Shown here: positions 32,761 through 36,407 of the stretch, piece by piece
Numbering within the stretch: the stretch's first letter is position 1
How the letters are laid out: every line of letters begins with the position of its first letter
Source of the DNA: Candidatus Enterococcus myersii
Lineage (GTDB): Bacteria > Bacillota > Bacilli > Lactobacillales > Enterococcaceae
Direction: 5' to 3'
Assembly (NCBI RefSeq): GCF_017316025.1
Contig: NZ_JAFLVT010000010.1
Location: 1 to 36,407, forward strand
DNA length: 36,407 bases
Notes under the pieces: model-generated
Databases searched by the model: none
What the model was told of the DNA's origin: nothing
The model's input: only the letters and a program-made list of their open reading frames with translations
Position numbers and translations under genes: made by a program

Positions 32761-34203
32761 ATGAAAAAAAAGAAAAAGCTATCACTGTCTTCTTTTAGTA
32801 TCTTGTTTCTTATTTTAATCGTACTGGCTTTAATTTCCATTATTCTCTCAGGCAAAAGCTTTTCTCCAACTTTGTTGATGGATGAAGGAGGTGTAGCTGA
32901 AGTAGTTCCGGCAAAATTTTCCACTGTTGTTATGGCTACATTTAACGGTTTTAAAGATGCTATTGATATTTGTATTTTCATCTTAATTCTGGGTGGATTT
33001 TTGAGTATCGTGAACAAAACAGGTGCCCTAGAAGCTGGTATTCAAAAAGTTGTAAGAAGACTAAATGGGAATGAGTTAAGGATTATTCCGGTGTTAATGA
33101 TACTTTTTTCAATTGGCGGTACAACTTTCGGAATGGCTGAAGAAACAATTCCTTTTTATGCCATATTAACACCTGTTATGATTGTCGCTGGTTTTGATCC
33201 TATCGTATCCATTGGAACTGTTCTATTAGGATCGGGAGCAGGGGTTCTTGGTTCAACGGTGAATCCCTTCGCTACAGGAGTCGCAATGGACGCTTTGACG
33301 GCAATTCACATTCAAACAAACACAGGGTTGGTTATAGCTTTAGGATGTGTTTTATGGTTCACAACAACAGCCTGTGCAATTTACTATGTAATGAAATATG
33401 CAAAAAAAGTAAAGCAAGAAAAAGGGTCAACGATTCTTTCACTTCAAGAACAAGAAGAAAGTGAAAAACACTTTAAAACAGATCAATCAAAAACACTAGA
33501 ATTTACTAGCAAGCATAAAACAGTTCTACTATTTTTCGCATTTACATTCATTATCATGGTGGTTTCTCTCATTCCTTGGCAGAAATTTGGTATTGAGATC
33601 TTTAATGGTTGGAGCTCCTTTTTGACGGGGGTCAATCTAGGTGAGTGGTATTTTGGTGACTTAGCTATGTGGTTTTTATTGATGAGTATCATTATTGCTG
33701 CTTTCTTCAAGATAGGTGAAAAACAAACGATTACTTCTTTTGTTGCTGGTGCAAGCGACATGCTCTCAGTTGTGTTGATTATCGTTGTGGCAAGAGGTGT
33801 ATCAGCATTGATGTCATCAACAAATCTTGATTTGTTCTTGTTAGATCGTGCAACCAACCTCTTGGATGGACTCTCTCCTATTCTCTTTGTATTAGGTTCT
33901 TATGCAATTTACTTTGTTCTATCTTTCTTGATTCCATCATCTTCTGGATTGGCTTATGTAACCATGCCGATCATGGGGGGGTTAGCTCATCGAATGGGTT
34001 TCCCACCAGAAATCATGATTATGGTCTTTGCAGCTACCCATGGTGTTATCAATCTAACGAGTCCTACGTCAGGCATTCTTATGGGGACTCTAGAACTAAA
34101 TAAGGTTGAGTATTCAACTTGGATGAAATTTATAAAAACCCCAATCATTACCATTATTGTTGTGAATCTTATAACTTTAATTATTTCAATCATCGCGTTA
34201 TAG
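32761..34203 (+). CDS. YfcC-family membrane transporter (ArcD/DcuC superfamily)
   Basis: A 480-aa integral membrane protein with about 12 segments, beginning after a lysine-rich start (MKKKKKLSLSSF). Conserved-looking blocks are GGTTFGMAEETIPFYAILTP and GSGAGVLGSTVNPFATGVAM in the first half and IPSSSGLAYVTMPIMGGLAH in the second, typical of the YfcC group. Members are annotated as uptake systems for amino acids, peptides or C4-dicarboxylates. Followed by an opine dehydrogenase-like gene (15 nt gap) and arginine-pathway remnants, so the substrate may be an opine or arginine/ornithine; this is inference. The start at 32761 (AGGAGA 7 nt before) is preferred to the frame from 32710. Confidence 0.88.
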   Translation: MKKKKKLSLSSFSILFLILIVLALISIILSGKSFSPTLLMDEGGVAEVVPAKFSTVVMATFNGFKDAIDICIFILILGGFLSIVNKTGALEAGIQKVVRRLNGNELRIIPVLMILFSIGGTTFGMAEETIPFYAILTPVMIVAGFDPIVSIGTVLLGSGAGVLGSTVNPFATGVAMDALTAIHIQTNTGLVIALGCVLWFTTTACAIYYVMKYAKKVKQEKGSTILSLQEQEESEKHFKTDQSKTLEFTSKHKTVLLFFAFTFIIMVVSLIPWQKFGIEIFNGWSSFLTGVNLGEWYFGDLAMWFLLMSIIIAAFFKIGEKQTITSFVAGASDMLSVVLIIVVARGVSALMSSTNLDLFLLDRATNLLDGLSPILFVLGSYAIYFVLSFLIPSSSGLAYVTMPIMGGLAHRMGFPPEIMIMVFAATHGVINLTSPTSGILMGTLELNKVEYSTWMKFIKTPIITIIVVNLITLIISIIAL

Positions 34204-34218
34204 AAAGGATGGAAAGCA

Positions 34219-35298
34219 ATGGAAAACGTAACAATTATTGGTGCAGGGAACGGTGGTGTCACTGCTGCCTATCATTTAGCGAAAAACGGCATTGAAGTAT
34301 GTTTATATGACAATCCAAAATTTTCAACTCAAGTTGATGCAATTAGCGATAGCGGAAAAATTGTTGCTCTATCTGAACATCATGGAGAAAAAATGATGTT
34401 ATCAGGAAGTGCGGAAATAAAGATTGCCACTACTGATATAAAACAAGCACTTTCTTTTTCAAAAAATGTCGTCATGGTTTGTCCTTCTTTTGCTCAAGAA
34501 ATTTTCTTCAAAGATATGCTGCCCTATCTGACTTCTGAACATAGAATTGTCATCATGCCAGGTAACTATGGAGGACTGGTCTTAAATAAAATGAAGGAAG
34601 ATGCGATGATGCCAGAGTTGAATTTGACCTTTATCGATTGTATCAGTATTCCGTGGGCTTGCCGAATCGTTGAGCCGGGAGTTATTTGTATCATGGGTCT
34701 CAAAAGCTTTTTACCATTAAGTATCTTTCCGAAAGAGAACACAACTTCTGATTTACTAGATACTCTAAAAAAACTGATCCCTATTCCAATCGAGGTCTTG
34801 GACGATCCAATTGAAGCAGGACTGGAAAACATTAATTTTGGGGGACACCCTTTGTTAACAACCTTGAACATGGGCATTTTGGAAAACTTTGAAGGAAACT
34901 ACAACTATTATCGAGATTGTTGTAGTGTAGCGACTGCAAATGCAGCGGCTAAGATGGATGAAGAACGTTTAGCTGTTGGAAAAAGTTGGGGCTATTCTTT
35001 GAGAACAGAGCTTGAAGCAATGAATGCTTTATATGATAGTTCGTATGAAACTGTTTATGATTTCAACCGTGCTTCAACCACTCATGTGAAAATCAATAGT
35101 GCGCCAGCATCATCGAAACATCGCTACATCACAGAAGACGTTCCATATTTGCTTGTTCCTTGTTACGAATTGGCTAAATCAAAAGGAATTCGTGTGCCGA
35201 TTGTTGAATCTTGTATTCATATTGCTTCAGCATACAATGGAGAGAATTATTTCAAAACTGGCCGCACTTTAGAAAAGATGGGAATTTCTCAGCAGTAA
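34219..35298 (+). CDS. Opine (octopine/nopaline-type) dehydrogenase
   Basis: A 359-aa NAD(P)-dependent enzyme. The N-terminal Rossmann fold has GAGNGG (residues 8-13) and runs to about residue 190; the rest is the helical octopine-dehydrogenase domain with the conserved His210 in INFGGHPLL (cf. His212 of octopine dehydrogenase). Such enzymes interconvert an amino acid plus 2-oxo acid and an opine; with arginine the opine is octopine. Coming after a transporter and before arginine-deiminase and carbamate-kinase remnants, it could release arginine from octopine for energy. AAAGGATGG precedes the ATG. The direction of catalysis is not knowable here. Confidence 0.85.
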   Translation: MENVTIIGAGNGGVTAAYHLAKNGIEVCLYDNPKFSTQVDAISDSGKIVALSEHHGEKMMLSGSAEIKIATTDIKQALSFSKNVVMVCPSFAQEIFFKDMLPYLTSEHRIVIMPGNYGGLVLNKMKEDAMMPELNLTFIDCISIPWACRIVEPGVICIMGLKSFLPLSIFPKENTTSDLLDTLKKLIPIPIEVLDDPIEAGLENINFGGHPLLTTLNMGILENFEGNYNYYRDCCSVATANAAAKMDEERLAVGKSWGYSLRTELEAMNALYDSSYETVYDFNRASTTHVKINSAPASSKHRYITEDVPYLLVPCYELAKSKGIRVPIVESCIHIASAYNGENYFKTGRTLEKMGISQQ

Positions 35299-35328
35299 GT
35301 TCACAAGAAAATTTTAGGGGGAATTTGT

Positions 35329-35720
35329 TTGAAGAATAAAATAAATGTTTTTTCAGAGATTGGACCATTAAAACAAGTAAAGAATCGGGTTCGGGAATCG
35401 AAGCTGTGATCGATAAAGATTTTGCTACCGGGAAGTTAGCAGAATTGGTTGAAGCAGATGTTCTGATTATTTTGACAGGCGTAGAGAAAATTGCTTTAAA
35501 CTTTGGGAAAGAAAATGAGCAATGGCTAGATCAAGTAACTGTCTCAGAATTGAAAAATTATATTGCAGAAGGACATTTTGCTCCAGGTAGTATGTTACCA
35601 AAGGTAGAAGCTGCCATTGAATATGTGAAAACACAGCCCCATTGTAAAACGATTATCACCTCTTTAGAAAGATTGGGAGACATTTTCAAAAATGGTGTAG
35701 GGACAACGATTCTTCCTTAA
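35329..35720 (+). pseudogene. arcA-arcC deletion scar: start of arginine deiminase fused to end of carbamate kinase
   Basis: From TTG 35329 (after AGGGGG) the frame reads KNKINVFSEIGPLKQVKN, the N-terminus of arginine deiminase (ArcA). After about 18 codons the sequence becomes the C-terminal third of carbamate kinase, in another frame: ESGSGIEAVIDKDFATGKLA through to IITSLERLGDIFKNGVGTTI and a stop at 35718. The join lies near 35376-35384. So a deletion has removed the rest of arcA, probably arcB, and the first two-thirds of arcC. The fused frame stops at 35407, so no useful product is made; a frame from GTG 35406 covers only 104 C-terminal residues of carbamate kinase. Confidence 0.82.
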
Positions 35721-35765
35721 TCATACGTTGCAGCAACTCATGAATGGTTTAAGGGGAGAGGGCTT

Positions 35766-36221
35766 ATAAAAAAGAAAGAACGACAAAACTTAATAAAAAA
35801 AATCGTCACTGAAAATGAAATTTCAAGCCAAAATGAACTTCTGAAAATATTACGTTCCTATGGTGAATGCCAAACTCAGGCAACTATCTCAAGAGATATG
35901 AAGGATTTGCGAATTGTCAAATCATTTTCCAAGGAAGGGGAAATGAGACTTTTGATAATAAACGAAGATAGTAAAAAGGATGTTGGAGCATTATTTAAAA
36001 GTATTCAGGAGTATACTATTTCATATGAAAGAACGTCCTTCATCGTAACAATTCATACTTTTCCAAATGGTGCGGATATCATTGCGAATTACATGGATCA
36101 AATACCCATGTTTCAATTTATAGCAACAATGGCAGGATACGACACCTTATTAATCATCGCTAAAACAGAAGACCAAGCAGAGAAAATCTGCCATCAATTA
36201 CAAGAAATTCTTTCAAATTAA
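35766..36221 (+). CDS. argR: ArgR/AhrC-family arginine regulator with ATA start
   Basis: Winged-HTH N-terminus (KKKERQNLIKKIVTENEIS, QTQATISRDMKDLRIVK) and C-terminal oligomerisation/arginine-binding domain (FIATMAGYDTLLIIA). A normal ArgR of about 151 aa is obtained only from codon ATA at 35766, which is 6 nt after the ribosome site AAGGGGAGAG (35751-35760). Upstream the frame is open to a stop at 35718-35720 but has no ATG, GTG or TTG. The first standard start in frame is ATG 35898, which would delete the whole HTH. The motif AGDDT of ArgR is AGYDT here, so one of the arginine-binding Asp residues is lost. Either a start-codon mutation (ATG to ATA) or rare-start use. Confidence 0.85.
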   Translation: MKKKERQNLIKKIVTENEISSQNELLKILRSYGECQTQATISRDMKDLRIVKSFSKEGEMRLLIINEDSKKDVGALFKSIQEYTISYERTSFIVTIHTFPNGADIIANYMDQIPMFQFIATMAGYDTLLIIAKTEDQAEKICHQLQEILSN

Positions 36222-36257
36222 GTGATTGAACCAAAAGTTGTCTAGGGAAAAATATTA

Positions 36258-36302
36258 GAGGGTGTACAATATTTTGTGTAAGTTCAAAAATATTGTACAC
36301 CT
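36258..36302. repeat. IS256-like terminal sequence / hairpin at the right edge
   Basis: GAGGGTGTACAATATTTTGT (36258-36277) continues GTAAGTTC and resembles the left end of the IS256 element at 19217. In addition GGTGTACAATATT (36261-36273) and AATATTGTACACC (36290-36302) are perfect inverted copies, so it can also fold as a hairpin and may end the argR transcript. The DNA beyond it (to 36407) shows no gene I can support. Confidence 0.5.
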
Positions 36303-36407
36303 TCCTTTTCCTACTATTAGTCAAAAGAAATAACGGAGAAATTTTCTAATGCTTTTTCTTGCTAAGAGAGCGAACACTTTTTTCAAAATTTCATTTGTCA
36401 AATTAAG

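Noticed and set aside
1..36407. CRISPR array, tRNA or rRNA genes
   Set aside because: No regularly spaced identical repeats with unique spacers and no tRNA-like cloverleaf or rRNA sequence were noticed on either strand.

Overview
The window looks like mosaic accessory DNA, probably plasmid-borne or plasmid-derived, from a low-GC Gram-positive of the Lactobacillales (Enterococcus/Carnobacterium/Lactobacillus-like). The reasons are AGGAGG-type ribosome sites, AT-rich intergenic DNA, a resolvase-topoisomerase pair of the kind carried by pAM-beta-1/pIP501-type plasmids, and many decayed insertion sequences. The species cannot be named from sequence alone.

Layout. (1) 90-5718: serine resolvase and a type IA topoisomerase. 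The topoisomerase is split by a complete group II intron (about 1053-3822) inside its catalytic DxDxEGEN motif, and its C-terminus is lost to a 606-bp inverted-repeat element. (2) 5719-13967: a metal/oxidative-stress island with a cupin, a FetAB-like ABC pair, Dps, an FNR/FLP-like regulator, a small membrane protein plus Lgt, an HMA-domain protein and a P1B ATPase with an unusual CPG motif. Five promoters here carry FNR-type boxes at an identical distance from their -10 hexamers, so the island looks like a self-contained FLP regulon. (3) 14232-19007: an OsmC-like protein, then a TetR regulator divergent from a two-ATPase ABC exporter. (4) 19217-20552: an IS256-family element whose transposase has an in-frame stop. 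(5) 20982-26730: tyrosine recombinase, broken Fic gene, Xre/ImmA/PIN toxin-antitoxin-like operon with a tiny extra ORF, a membrane protein, and a TIR-domain plus caspase-like protease pair resembling a TIR-caspase (type IV-like) Thoeris anti-phage system. (6) 26968-30646: IS30 remnant, YhdH/AcuI-type reductase with divergent MarR regulator, second resolvase, IS21 IstB remnant. (7) 30643-36221: two-component system divergent from a YfcC-family transporter, an opine (octopine) dehydrogenase-like gene, a deletion scar joining the start of arcA to the end of arcC, and an ArgR with no standard start codon.

How the genes may work together. The stress island plausibly exports and sequesters metal (FetAB, Dps, P-type ATPase) under a thiol-switched FLP regulator. 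The defence segment pairs a nucleotide-signalling TIR with a protease effector. The last segment looks like the relic of an opine/arginine catabolic locus that has lost arginine deiminase, ornithine carbamoyltransferase and most of carbamate kinase. All functions are read from motifs and context; no database search was run.
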